In this document: piece by piece, positions 1 to 10,451 of the stretch
Position numbering within the stretch: position 1 is the stretch's first letter
Layout: every line of letters starts with the position of its first letter
Origin: Pyropia yezoensis
Taxonomy: Eukaryota; Rhodophyta; Bangiophyceae; Bangiales; Bangiaceae
NCBI GenBank assembly: GCA_009829735.1
Contig: CM020619.1
Coordinates: 34,202,283 to 34,266,282, forward strand
Length of the DNA stretch: 64,000 bases
Direction of reading: 5' to 3'
The notes under the pieces: model-generated
Database searches by the model: none
Told to the model about the DNA's origin: nothing
The model's input: the letters and a program-made list of their open reading frames with translations, nothing else
Translations under genes and position numbers: made by a program

Positions 1-135
1 GCTTCGCACAAAAAAACTATAAGCCGACAAGCAGCTGGGACCGGAGCAGCGCAAGCGTCGATGGTGCAGAAAGTTGTCCACCAGTTGTCACTTACCCATT
101 TCTGCACCCCCTCCACTTCCGCCGGGCCCCGTCCC

Positions 136-2034
136 TCACCCCACCCCACCACCCCCGTTCCCCTCATGTGCCTGTCGCCGCCGCCGTCGGCGCTCCGCAT
201 CTGCCACCATCCCTCGCCGGACACCCTCGTAGACAGTGTACCACACCGCCGAGGCGGCGGTCACACTCACCAGCCGCGGGCCGGTGCCGCGCCAGAGTGT
301 GGCCACCCCTTCGGCCCGCGCAATTGCCACGGCGGCTGCCCACGGGGGGCGCCGCGCCGCTGCCGCCACCATAGCTGACCCAGCCGACGATGAAGCGTGC
401 ACCGCGTTGGCGGTCATGGCACGCGTCCGCACGACGTCAAGAGGCTCAGTGACAAGGCTGGTGATAGCGCCGGTGGCAGCGCCCACCACGGCGGCAGCGG
501 CACCACTGCGACGTGGGGGGGATTGGGAGGGGGCAGGCTCCCCACCTCCACCTCGACCTGCCGTAGCGGGACTGGGGACGGCCGCCCGCCGCCGGTGGTG
601 GCGTCCCACCGCGGCGGTCATGGCGTCAAGGCACGTCAGTTGCACCGCCGCATAAGGCACATCGTAGGCCACCGCTGCGGATCATCCCGGGTAAAGGCGC
701 GCCACGCGGGCAGCCATTAGTGCAGGCACCGCCGCTGCTGCCGCCACCGCGCGGATCGGGCCCACAGCGGCGGCTGTGGTGGCGGCAGTGGCGGCGGCGG
801 CCGCCACGGGCGGTGGGGCAGCCAGCAGTGCGCGCGCGGCAGCGATGAGGGATGGGTACGCTCCCGCCTGTACCCGCTTCTTGCACGCGTCGAGGGGCAC
901 CCGCACTAGCGAGACGGCCACCCCCGCTGTCGCAGCGGCGGTGGTTAGGCGGGCGCGCCGGTTGGGGATGTGTGGCTGGTATCAGAATAGGTCAGGGAAA
1001 ACAGGTCTCCCGGAAGAGAGTGCGAGGTGAATAACCCAGCAGAGGAAAAGGAACGACGAGGGCCGGGAGAGGAGGGAGGGCAAGGGGGGGGGGACGGGAA
1101 CGACGGTGCGTCAGTCGTTCGCCATCACTCTCTCCAGCAGCCACGCAAGAGGGCCGCCCCCTGAACGTGTGGTGCAGCATTCACAGCGCACCGAGAGCGC
1201 GAGGGACCCCTGCACAGGCACACCAGTCCCAATCAGCCGCCTCTCTCGTACGCACTACCTCCACCTTCAGCTGCACTGCTAGATGCCCTCTCCCCCTCAT
1301 CTCTTAATCCCACCCCCTTCCCCCCTCCCAAATCTGTTCGCCCCCTTCACACGTACCTTGAGTGCCTCCCCTACCCCCACATAGACCGGCATGTACACCC
1401 ATGCGTGTGGCAGCACGCCAACAACCGCCGCGGGCAGCCCGCCGTACAGCCGTCGTGCCACGCCCACCACGCCGCCACCGCCTTGCGCCACCGCTCGCAG
1501 GGCGACACGCAGTGCCGAGCCAGTCGGCACGCCGACCGCTGTACTGCCTACCGCCGCTCCGCTAGCCGCACCGGCAGCCGCTCCCGCCGCCGCCGCCGTC
1601 CCACCGGATGCCGACAAAGCAATCCCCCCCACGCCAGCCGCCCCCGCCGCCCTCGCTGCGGTCGCCGCCCCACCCGCCGAGGACGCGGCCGCCCGTGCCA
1701 CTCGCACCGTCTGCACACGCACCTTGAGGCTGTCGAGTGGGTAGAGGCAGAGCTTGGTCGCCACCCCTGCCGCCGTGGCGGCTACGCGAACGCCTGTAGA
1801 GGGCGGCAGGGGAGGGAAGGGGGCAGGAGGAGGGGGCCCTGCCACCGTCTCTGTCGCCGCCGCCGCCACTGCCGCCGTGGTATGAGTGGAGGACGCCAGC
1901 GACGGCGAGGTGCCGCCGCCGCCAGGACCTACAGCGGTGGGACGATGAGGCAGCCCAGAGCGGCGGCCGGCCGGGCCGCACCCGCTGCGGCCACAGATAG
2001 CGGCAGGCATGGTAAACGGGAGGCAGCCTGGCAA
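136..2034 (-). CDS. Mitochondrial carrier (SLC25) family protein, two exons, one in-frame TGA
   Basis: Exon 1 runs 2034 to 1357 and exon 2 from 975 to 136. The 381-bp intron has donor AAG|GTACGT and acceptor CAG, and it keeps phase 0. Three carrier repeats are visible. Repeat 1 is in exon 1 with YPLDSLKVRVQ and a second helix around GLPAAVVGVLPHAWVYMPVY. Repeat 2 has VRVPLDACKKRVQ followed by VPYAAVQ. Repeat 3 has EPLDVVRTRAM followed by LWRGTGPRLVSVTAASAVWYT. The Px[D]xx[KR]x[KR] signatures and the GxxxG helices define the family, which moves metabolites across the inner mitochondrial membrane. The second-repeat motif VRVPxxxxKxRxQ recalls S-adenosylmethionine carriers, but the substrate cannot be fixed. 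Ala-rich inserts lengthen repeats 1 and 2. A TGA at 682-684 lies in frame within repeat 2, just after ARLYPG, and the domain continues unbroken beyond it. This is a nonsense mutation, a sequence error or recoding. Confidence 0.8.
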
Positions 2035-3253
2035 GGGGGTTGGCGCCGTGGGGGGGAAGAGGCGACGGGCATCTGCCAGACAAGGGTGGACGACAAAGAG
2101 AACCAGTCGTTCGGCAGGACGCTGCGGTGTGCAGCGTTGTACGCAACCGAGTGGGACGCCCTAGCCACTCGCCGACGCGATCGCCGGCGGCACGGCTATG
2201 GTCCCCCGCACGCAGCTGCCAACGGGTCCGAGGATAATGATGGTGATACTGGGCCGACGGTCCCACGGTGGCCGAATGCCGGAGTGCGAAGCATGCTTCA
2301 TTCCGCTTCATGGAATGAAGCCCGCATCATTCGGCTGGAGATCCTCTTGACGGCGCAGCCGGGGCTTTGACATGTCAAAGTAATCTAAGCTTGCAACCGG
2401 TGCATTATAGTCACCTCGGTCGATATGACTACGTATTTGATTGTCGTGATTGCCATGCGTCCCAAGCTCCTCCACGGGCGTACGCAATGAGCAGAATACG
2501 ATGTCGCTGCCGACCGAGCGCGGCCGTTTCCAAGCGCGCACTGGCCCACATGACTGGGCTGTCGATCATGGGAGATGACTGGTTAACCGCCCCCCTGCGC
2601 CCGGTGATCGCTTCCCTCCCTCGCCACGGCAACGACTGTACCCCCCCCACCATCACGGCAACGACCACACCCTTCCGAGCCCCTGCACTACACACTCACT
2701 CCATCGCGTCCTTTGCGTTTTGCTTGGGTGCCCCCGTGCCTGTCGTTCTTTTTTCGTTCCTGCTGTTGCTGGTGCTGTGTTACCACGGCGGCCAGAAGCG
2801 GGCACACAGTCGGAGGTGACAATGGCTGGTGCCGACGGGCGGAGCATGTCGCCGACGGTCGCGACGGCGATCATCGGCGGCAGCGGCGGCTGTAGCACGC
2901 AGCAGTGGTGGCTGTAGCACGCGGCTGGGGCGGCTGCCGGACGCTGCAGAGGCCGCGGCGGTGGCCGCAGCAAGCAATGAAGGCTTGGGCGGTTTTGGCG
3001 GGGACGCTGGGGTGCAGCGTCTCGAGCTGGCTGGCGGAACGGGGGGCGGCAGGGTGGCGCGGCCTGTTACGTAGCGCATGCCGCTGCAAAGCACGTCATA
3101 AGCAGTGCTTCCCTTCCCTCAGTGCTCGTCGCCTTCTCTCGGAGTGACACAATCGGCCCGCCTCTCTGCCGCTTTCCGCTGTCCTCCCTGCCCCCTCCCT
3201 TGTCCCTCTCTTCCCTCTTCTCTCCCCTTGCTGGCAACCAGGCGGATCACACA
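2035..3253. other. Intergenic, no gene recognised
   Basis: I see no convincing coding region between the carrier gene (transcribed leftward) and the Cys-rich gene (transcribed rightward), so the interval probably holds both promoters. It contains a small direct repeat (GGCTGTAGCACGC-like) near 2880-2925 and long pyrimidine-rich stretches at 3170-3235, directly upstream of the next start codon. Confidence 0.4.
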
Positions 3254-4438
3254 ATGGGCCGCCTCATGATGCTGGCGGTGGCCACCGGGTTAGTCGTGGC
3301 GATGGTGGTGGTGAGCCCCGCAACTCCCGCTACTGCGGCGATGACGAAACCCGGCGGCGGCGTTGCCGAGACACTCCACTCGGGAACGGGCACGGAAGAC
3401 AAGCATCCCCTCTTCCTCTCCTCGCTCTCTTCCCGGAAGCGCTGCATCATTGCTCGATGCCGCCCGTGCGGCGGAAGCGGCGGGTCCGTTCGCAATGGCA
3501 CCTGCGCAGCGGGCTCGAAGTGCCTCGAGAACCGAGCCGCGCCGGGCCGCGCTGCCAAGACGTGTGCGGTCATCGGGTTCGTCGGCAGCGTGTGTAACAC
3601 AGGGTGCACCGTCTGCGGCGACGGGCTGGTGTGCGCCTCGAACGGCCGGTGTGTCAAGCGCGCATGCATCGTCTCTCGGTGTGGCCGCTGCGGTGGCACC
3701 CGAAAGTGTGCAGGCTCTGGAATGTGTCTCGGCGGCTTCTGCCGGTCCAGTGGTTTGACAGGCCAGCGGTGCTCGGCCGCGTGTGGGGGCTGCGGCCGGG
3801 GCCTCTCTTGTAAGAGCGGCGTCTGTGGGCCGGTGGTGAAGCCGGCACCGCGCGTCCTCACCATCGACCGCTGCGGCCGGTGCGATTATGCCGGCAAGTG
3901 CACAGCCTCTGCGAGGTGCACTGGCGGCTTCTGCCGGTCAAGTGGTTCGACGGGCCAGCGGTGCTCGGCCGCGTGTGGGGGCTGTGGCCGGGGCCTCTCT
4001 TGTAAGAGCGGCGTCTGTGGGCCGGTGGTGAAGCCGGCACCGCGCGTCCTCACCATCGACCGCTGTGGCCGGTGCGGTTATGCCGGCAAGTGCACAGCCT
4101 CTGCGAGGTGCACTGGCGGCTTCTGCCGGTCAAGTGGTTCGACAAGCCAGCGGTGCTCGGCCGCGTGTGGGGGCTGTGGCCGGGGCCTCTCTTGTAAGAG
4201 CGGCGTCTGTGGGCCGGTGATGAAGCCGGTGCCGGTGCCAGTCGCCCCCTCGGGCCGGTGCGGCCAGTGCGGTGGCGGTCGTGGCTGCGTGAAGGGCACC
4301 GCTTGCGTGGGCGGCACGTGCACTTCGGCAGGTCGGGCGGGCAACACGTGCTCGACGGCGTGTGGTACGTGCGCAGAGGCGCTCGAGTGTGGGGTGGAGG
4401 GCTTCTGTGAGGCGTCGCTCGATGACTGGGACTATTGA
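3254..4438 (+). CDS. Secreted cysteine-rich tandem-repeat protein
   Basis: 394 aa from the ATG at 3254. I preferred this start because it is followed at once by a signal peptide: a hydrophobic stretch of Leu/Val/Ala ending near TPATAA at about residue 28. The remainder is very rich in Cys and Gly. An N-terminal Cys module (residues about 60-140) is followed by three copies of a 64-residue module (RCGRCG...CTGGFCRSSG...CSAACGGCGRGLSCKSGVCGP), then a divergent last module ending near the C-terminus. The proline-rich linker VVKPAPRVLTID separates modules. Cys spacing suggests disulphide-knotted extracellular domains of about 12 Cys each, possibly for a cell wall or extracellular matrix. I recognise no named family. 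Modules two and three are almost identical at DNA level, which points to recent duplication or gene conversion. Confidence 0.72.
   Translation: MGRLMMLAVATGLVVAMVVVSPATPATAAMTKPGGGVAETLHSGTGTEDKHPLFLSSLSSRKRCIIARCRPCGGSGGSVRNGTCAAGSKCLENRAAPGRAAKTCAVIGFVGSVCNTGCTVCGDGLVCASNGRCVKRACIVSRCGRCGGTRKCAGSGMCLGGFCRSSGLTGQRCSAACGGCGRGLSCKSGVCGPVVKPAPRVLTIDRCGRCDYAGKCTASARCTGGFCRSSGSTGQRCSAACGGCGRGLSCKSGVCGPVVKPAPRVLTIDRCGRCGYAGKCTASARCTGGFCRSSGSTSQRCSAACGGCGRGLSCKSGVCGPVMKPVPVPVAPSGRCGQCGGGRGCVKGTACVGGTCTSAGRAGNTCSTACGTCAEALECGVEGFCEASLDDWDY
3677..4250 (+). repeat. 192-bp in-frame tandem repeat (three units)
   Basis: Units begin at 3677, 3869 and 4061, giving a constant 192-bp (64-codon) period. Units 2 and 3 differ at only a few positions. 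Unit 1 is more divergent at its 5' end, and the 3' end of unit 3 grades into the terminal module. Confidence 0.85.
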
Positions 4439-5738
4439 GTTGGTCATGACCATGGGAATGAAAAGGTCGGGGGCTGCGGCAAGTGGGCTTTCCCGACGGG
4501 GACTCCATTCGGGATGGTGGCAGCCCTCGTCCAACCTCTCTGCGGCGACCGTACTCTCCTCCCAATATCGTAACATGGTTCCGTTAGGCTTGCATGAGTT
4601 TATAATACATGTATATACTGAAGTGTCGACTTGTAAAGCGAAGAGAAACGAGGTAACACACAAGATTCAGAGTTCAGCGAGCGGGAGGCCGTGGAATAGG
4701 CACGCGCCGGTGGCCACGCGTGGCCTCCTGCGAGCACGTGACCACGAACAAAGGCCACGCGTGGCCACCTGCGCGCAAGTGGTCACGCACGGTGGCCTCG
4801 CGAGGACGGCTCGTCCACCTCCACCGCCCCCCGCCGGCGTCACGACGGCTGCCTCGTGCGCGCGCGCCTCCACCGCGTCGAGCGCTCTGCGGCGGGCAAA
4901 GCCGATGTCGTCGTCCCACGGGGCACACGCGGGGAGCGCTGCATCCATAGTGGCCGCTGCCTCGGCGGGGCGGGCCGCCTCCAACTGCGCCACGCCGACG
5001 CGCCACCAGCAGCAGCCCCGCCGCGGCTCCAACGACCACCGCCGCTCAATCGGCGCGGACGCGGAGAGAGGTGATGGGCGAGCCCGCCGCCTCGGCGGTG
5101 AGCGGCAGCAGCGTTTGCGGCGCCCGCCGATGCCGTCGCCGCCGCCGCTGGGGTGACGGGGCGGTCGCTTACGGCTCATGACTATCCGATGTAGCCCTTC
5201 TGGACGCGACGCATACTGGTCGGGGCGCGGCGGGATGCCTCCTGAGGAGCTGTCGTCATGGGGTCCGCGACCCAACAGTGGATACCCATGTATTTTGTGG
5301 TCCCGAGTAGAGAAGGCTATAGTGCGACCGCCATTTGTATGGCGGTCGTCTCGACCTCCAGTACGTGCATATATGCACCATAGTCTGCGAGCACAGCAGT
5401 CATTCCTCCATCCATACACTTGTCAGCCGCGTGCTCCTGAGAGCTGCGCTTGACGCGATTCAAGTGCGTTAAATCATGCTCAGGGCGTCCGCGGCGGCGC
5501 TCGCCCACTTCAGTCTCCCCCCCCACCTCCTTCCAATAAGGGCACCCGTCGCAGCATGCGGGATAACCGATGCGCTGCCCTCGCTGGGAACTGGCATTCC
5601 TCCTCTTGCAGGTCCCGCCTTCTCCCCCCCACCCCTATCTTGGCAACCCTCGTGACGCACCCTTCCTGGCTACTGCTGGCACCTCCCCCCCGCCCTCCCC
5701 AACGCCGCTCCCCCCCACGGCGGTCGTCGCCGCCGAGA
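4439..5738. other. Intergenic; two copies of a 14-bp ACGCGT-centred palindrome
   Basis: No gene recognised. Open frames on the minus strand (for example 4667-5419) have shadow-like composition and no domain I know. Two identical perfect palindromes GGCCACGCGTGGCC lie at 4712-4725 and 4753-4766, 41 bp apart. The stretch 5600-5730 is pyrimidine-rich leader sequence just before the CCA-enzyme start. Confidence 0.4.
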
Positions 5739-7883
5739 ATGGCCACCTTCGCCGCCGATGCGGGTGCTGCGACCAACCCCGTCGCCGCCACTTCCGCGGC
5801 CGCTGACCCCCTCGCGCTGCGCGTGTTACTATCCCCCGCCGAGGCTAACGTGTGTGCGTTGCTGGCCGCCACCGCCGCCCGGTTTTCTAGGCAGGCGGGC
5901 GGGGGGCAGGCCGTGGCCGTGCGAATTGTGGGAGGGTGGGTGCGGGATAAGCTGTTGGGCGGGGATGTGACGGGATGGGGGCGGGGGGGAGGGGGAAATT
6001 CTCGAGACTGTGAGGGGAGCGGCGACGGTGGTAGCGGCGGCGGCAGCAACGGCGTCGGCGGGGGTGCTTGCGGTGGCAGTGGCGGTGATGGTGCCGCCCG
6101 CCACCACCCGCTGGACATGGACACGGCCTTCTGTGGGGGAATTCCGTGGACTTTTGCCGCCGCCCTCCACGCGACGGCAGTGGCGGCGACGCCGCCGCCG
6201 CACCCGCCGCCGCCGCGGCGGCCACCGCGCAGCAAGGCTCACCCGACGGTGACCCTCAAGGTGCGGGGCGTCCACGTCGACGTAACGAGCCTGCGTGGGG
6301 GGCGAGTGGAGGCGCAGGACGGAGTACCCCACGCCTTGCCCGCCTCAGCCGCTGCCGCTGACAACCACGCGGCCGCTGACGCCGGGGCGGTAGCGGTGAC
6401 GGCCGCGTGGGCGGCCGACGCGGCCGCGCGGGACCTCACGCTTAACGCCCTCTTTGTGGACCCGTCCACCCGGGTGGTGACCGACCCGACGCGCCGCGGG
6501 GTAGCCGCCGCGGCGGCGCGTCTCGCGGCCACCCCCGCAACGGCTGCAGCCACACTTGGCGCCGACCCACGGCGGGCGCTGCGGGTGGCCCGCCTCGCGC
6601 CGGCGGCGCGGCTCGCCGTCGACGACGCCATCCCCCAGCGGCAGCGGCAGTGGCGGCACCCAGCCTGGCCGCCATCGTGGCCGAAGGGGGAAAGGCGGCG
6701 GCGGCGGTCGCCCGTGAGGTGGACGCGCTGGTTAGTCTGGGGGGAGGGGCGGGGTGTGCGGTTGGCTACTGAGTGGGGCGTTTGGGCGGCGGCGCTGGGG
6801 GAAGAGGACGGGGGCGTGGTGGCGGAGGACGGGGAGGGGGAAGGGAAGCGGGGGAAGGTACCCCCGTGGGTGGCTGGCTGTGCCATCGCTCTCGACGCGT
6901 ACGAAGGCTGAGGGGGGGTCGCAGCGATGGGTTGCGGCCACCGTGCCGCCACCACCGCTGAAGCCCACGCCGAGCCCTACTCCGCAGGCGGCTGGCGGGG
7001 CCTCGACCGTCTCGGTCGGACCGTGGCACTGACGGCGCCGCTGGTCACCGCACTGCTGGACCGTGCCGCGAAGGCCGCTGCCAGCGGGGGTGGGAGTGAG
7101 GGCCGGAGTGGGGGCGCGGCAGGGGGAGAATTTACTAGCACGACGGCTGCAGCGGTTGCGGCCTTCCTCCGCGACCGCCTTGGCGTGTCAGACCGCCACG
7201 CGGCGGCGTTGGCGGCCGCCCACGGGGCCGCCACGGAGGTGGCATCAGCGTCGTCGTCGGCGGTAGCGGCGTTCGCGGCAGGGGGGGCGGGGGGGAAAGC
7301 CAACTCCATGCGACTGGATGAAGACGGTGCCAGTGGCAGAGAATCCGCTGCCGACGGCCCTGTGTTGCCGATGAGCACGTCCATCCTTGCGCGACGGCGC
7401 GTGGTACTCGGCCGCCTCGTCCGCGGGGGTGGGCCGACGTGGAGGTTGGGGCTGGTCGCCGCCGCCCTGCGCGGCTGCCGATGGGTCGGGCCGCCTCTGG
7501 CGGCGTCAGCGCCTGGCGTCCACACCCAAAACGATGACACGAGCCAAGTTCATTCCGCCGCTGCCGACAACAATGACATCAACGACGGCTGCGGCAGCGG
7601 CGGCAGCAATTCCGTGACAACGACAACGGCGGTCGCATCTGCATCGGCAGTATCGGCGGCAGTGCGACTGGCCGCCGAGATTGACACTGCCAGCCTAGCC
7701 GCCGCGTGGGCTGCGCGCCCTGCGCTGGCGGGCTCCCGCCTCGATGAGGCGCTGCCGCGGCGGCGCAAGCGTGATGCCGCCGTCCAGGCAGCAATCGCCG
7801 ACTGGGCGGCCGCAACAGGGGGGGCGGGGGGAGGCGACGCGTGCGCCACCTTGCTTCGTGCCGTCTTTCCCGACTATGCGTGA
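5739..7883 (+). CDS. tRNA CCA-adding nucleotidyltransferase (poly(A) polymerase family), interrupted frame
   Basis: The start at 5739 (MATFAADAG) has a good context (GAGAATGG). Class II nucleotidyltransferase motifs appear in order: VRIVGGWVRDKLLG (nucleotide-binding GG motif), LDMDTAFCG (the DxD metal ligands), HPTVTLKVRGVHVDVTSLR, AARDLTLNALFVD (the RRDxxxNA region) and DPRRALRVARLA. The enzyme builds or repairs the 3' CCA end of tRNAs in nucleus, cytosol and organelles. A Gly/Ser-rich insert separates motif A from DxD. Near 6632-6637 (a run of five C) the frame jumps by one base; the continuing helix (APSLAAIVAEGG...AREVDALVS) is in another frame. A probable intron starts at 6731 (GTTAGT), and a C-terminal exon covers about 6975-7883, ending in DACATLLRAVFPDYA. 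The exact acceptor is unresolved. The one-base slip is more likely sequence error than decay. Confidence 0.72.
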
Positions 7884-8104
7884 CCCGGGCGGAAGGGAAG
7901 TGGGGACGAGCGGCCCATTGTCATCTGGGCCCACGCCTGGTCCCGTTTCCTTTCCGCCTACCACACGTGCAGCACGCGGCCGATGGAGGGTCCTCCGCCG
8001 ACCTGTTTGCGTCGCTGATAGTTGACTGGTCCTCGGGACTTCTCGCCGACGGCGCTTCGCTGCTGCTCATTGGAATCTCCGCCACCACCACCGTCGCCAC
8101 CACC

Positions 8105-8640
8105 GCCATGGGGGTGGTGGTGAGCGTAGTGATTGACGTGCGCGGCCAGGATGCGTACGTACGCGTTGAGGACGGCTTTGGACAGCGTGTACGCTGACTG
8201 CTCACCGTGCACGAGGGCCGACAGTGGGGTGGTGCCTGCCGCCACCGTCGTCACGGTAGCTTCGATAGTCGACAGCAGGGTGCGCTCCCCTTGTCAGGGG
8301 CTGCCAGGTCCGCTGCAGCAATCGTCGCTGCAACCGCTCCCGCGTCCGGCATCGCCCCCGCCGCTACCAGTGCCGTCGCTGCACCCCCCCCTCCCTCCCG
8401 CCTGCGGGCGCTTCCTACCCCCCTTCTCCCCCGTCTGCTGCTGCGGCGGCGGCGGCCGCCGCCACCGCCGCCGCCGCTGCCGCTTCGGCGCCCGCGGCAC
8501 CGCCATCGGGCGCCACCCGCAGCGTGGTGGCGAGAAATTCCAGCTCCCCATCTCCAGACGACACCACCACCAGCCGCGGGTCGGCGGACCGGCACAATGC
8601 CGGCAAGAGCGCGGCCACCACTGACCGGGTGGCATACCTG
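8105..8640 (-). pseudogene. Internal fragment of the SDR (carbonyl-reductase-like) gene
   Basis: On the minus strand this interval matches the central part of the SDR gene found intact at 30430-31851. It begins at the VVAALLPAL segment (8615-8625), continues through LVVVSSGDGELEFLATTLRV, and after frame breaks through TPLSALVHGEQSAYTLSKAVLNAYVRIL to NHYAHHHPHGG near 8110. It lacks the N-terminal TGANRGLG dinucleotide-binding half and the C-terminal part. Similarity stops abruptly at about 8640 and 8105. The YxxxK catalytic pair survives, but the frame is broken in the Ala/Gly-rich middle. It is best read as a dispersed partial duplicate. Confidence 0.78.
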
Positions 8641-10451
8641 ATGTTTGCATCCTTCGATCCGCTCGCACAGGGAGCACATGTGGCAGGTCACCACCCGCCT
8701 GACCCGCGTTGATGCGTCACAGGTGCCCGGGCCGCCTGTTTACGTCGACGTTGGACGTGCGTCGCTGTGGCACGCGTCGACGCCGGCGCAGCGCGCCTGC
8801 TGGTCGTCATCCAGCTCGACGGGCCGCTGACGTCACAGTGGTGATGCTACCCGCGCAGGGCTCACTGCTGGCTGATTGACCTGCATAAGGCCTACGGCAG
8901 CGGAGAGCGTTATGGCAGCGGCGAGCCGTTCGGCAGCATCGCAGTTGGTGACAACAGTGGTGGCAGTAGTGCTTCCGACGCCCGCGGCCTACGAGATAGT
9001 GGCGGGCGACGGTACAACATTTCGTCAAGCGGTGAGAGCATCCCGCCCCCCTCCCTCCCTTCGCTGCCTCCGTACGTAACTCTCGCAGAGGCCACCCGCA
9101 CCCTCATGCTCTCGCAGAGGCCACCCGCACCCTCATGCGGTCCACTTCTGGGCGATCCGTGCCCACTGGCGACGGCAGCGTTGGGGACATTGACGAGACG
9201 TTGGAAGAAGTCGCGCTTTGGCCGCAGAACGCGTCCTCGACTGGAAGTGTTTCTGGGCCATCGCTGCAGCGGAGGGACGGCCGACACCCCCGCAGTCCTG
9301 GAGCCCGTGGGCCTGCGGGTGAAGAGGGAGGCGTCGTTGTGATCCCTGCCGCACCTGCAACGCACGCAGCCGCTGCCGGTGCTTCTTTTCGGGGGGGGGG
9401 AAGAGACTTCTGCCCATCGACGGTTGGCAGCGCGGTGTAGTGGTCGCTCGGCGGGACATCTTCGACGGCGCCGCCGGGGGGGACGGGGCCGCCCTGTGGG
9501 CGGCACCGCGAAAGCGGGCCGTCGCCACCGCTCCCTTGCACGCGCGGGGGTGTCGTGGAGAGTTCTGCGCTTGTGACCGCGGGCAAGGGGTGGGCAGCAG
9601 GCCGCAGCGGCGTCCCTGACTAGCGAAGGCAGCGCCAGGCCGCAGGTTGTTGCCCATGTGTACGAGCACGGGGGAAACGGGCGCGGGCCACGAAGACACG
9701 AGCCTGCCCTCACCGAAGCACGCAACCATGCTGCCTTGTGATCGCGACCATTCCGCTTGGATGGTGGTGACGACCTGGCTACAAAAGTGGATAGATGGGA
9801 CGGGGCGGCGCATGGCGCGGCTGTGGGTGGCGCTGCAAAGAGGCGTGCACTGGGGGGAGGACGCGCATCTGGAGGGGCGCGTGATAGAGGAATGCTGCTC
9901 CCACCTCTCTGGGGATCCTAAAGGATATAAACAGGAGAAGAGAGACGGGAGGTAGCGATAGGACAGAGCAACAAGAAGACATCTCCTCTTTTCACTCAAC
10001 CCATGTCGCCCAGTCACCGCGCGTTCCGAAAGTGGGGACGGGCTCACCAGGCGCGTCCCGAGGATGGACACACACAGCGCTACATCAGAGGCACAAAAAA
10101 TGGGAGGGGAAATTCATTTGGGGGGCCAGGGGTAATCCAGTAATCGAGAGCTCGCCAGTCAGGCTGATCACACGCCGCCTCGCCACACTCAACTCGAGCC
10201 GGAAGACGAGAAAACGGTGGCTGCTTGTGAAGATATCAGTGTTACACCCCCGCCATCCCCGGAGAGCCAGCCACCCGTTCCTATCCCCAGTGTCGATACC
10301 ACCCGAAAGAGCGACGGATTCATCCTCCGCCCCAGCCCCTCGGCATCATCAAATGCTGCATCGACACGGCCGTATCGACGAGGACATCACGGCACCTTCT
10401 GAGGGGGCGGTAACGCCAACCCGTCGAACGTGCAAACCAAGATTGTTTAGA
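8641..10451. other. Intergenic, no gene recognised
   Basis: Several frames are open on both strands (for example minus 9133-10071), but none shows a domain or believable composition. The interval contains a 29-bp tandem duplication (9081-9138) and a TATA-like GGATATAAACAGG near 9922. The 220 bp between the CCA enzyme and the SDR fragment (7884-8104) are likewise featureless. Confidence 0.4.
9081..9138. repeat. Perfect 29-bp tandem duplication
   Basis: The unit beginning TCTCGCAGAGGCCACCC occupies 9081-9109 and is repeated exactly at 9110-9138. Confidence 0.9.

Noticed and set aside
682-684. TGA reassigned to Trp in this organism
   Set aside because: gag and other frames use TGA as a stop and TGG is the usual Trp codon, so a single internal TGA is better explained otherwise.
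3170-3253. Start of the Cys-rich protein at 3122
   Set aside because: It would put 44 unrelated residues before the signal peptide. The ATG at 3254 is the natural start.
9133-10071. Minus-strand 312-codon open frame
   Set aside because: No domain, low-complexity composition and no conserved features; GC-rich DNA gives many such frames.
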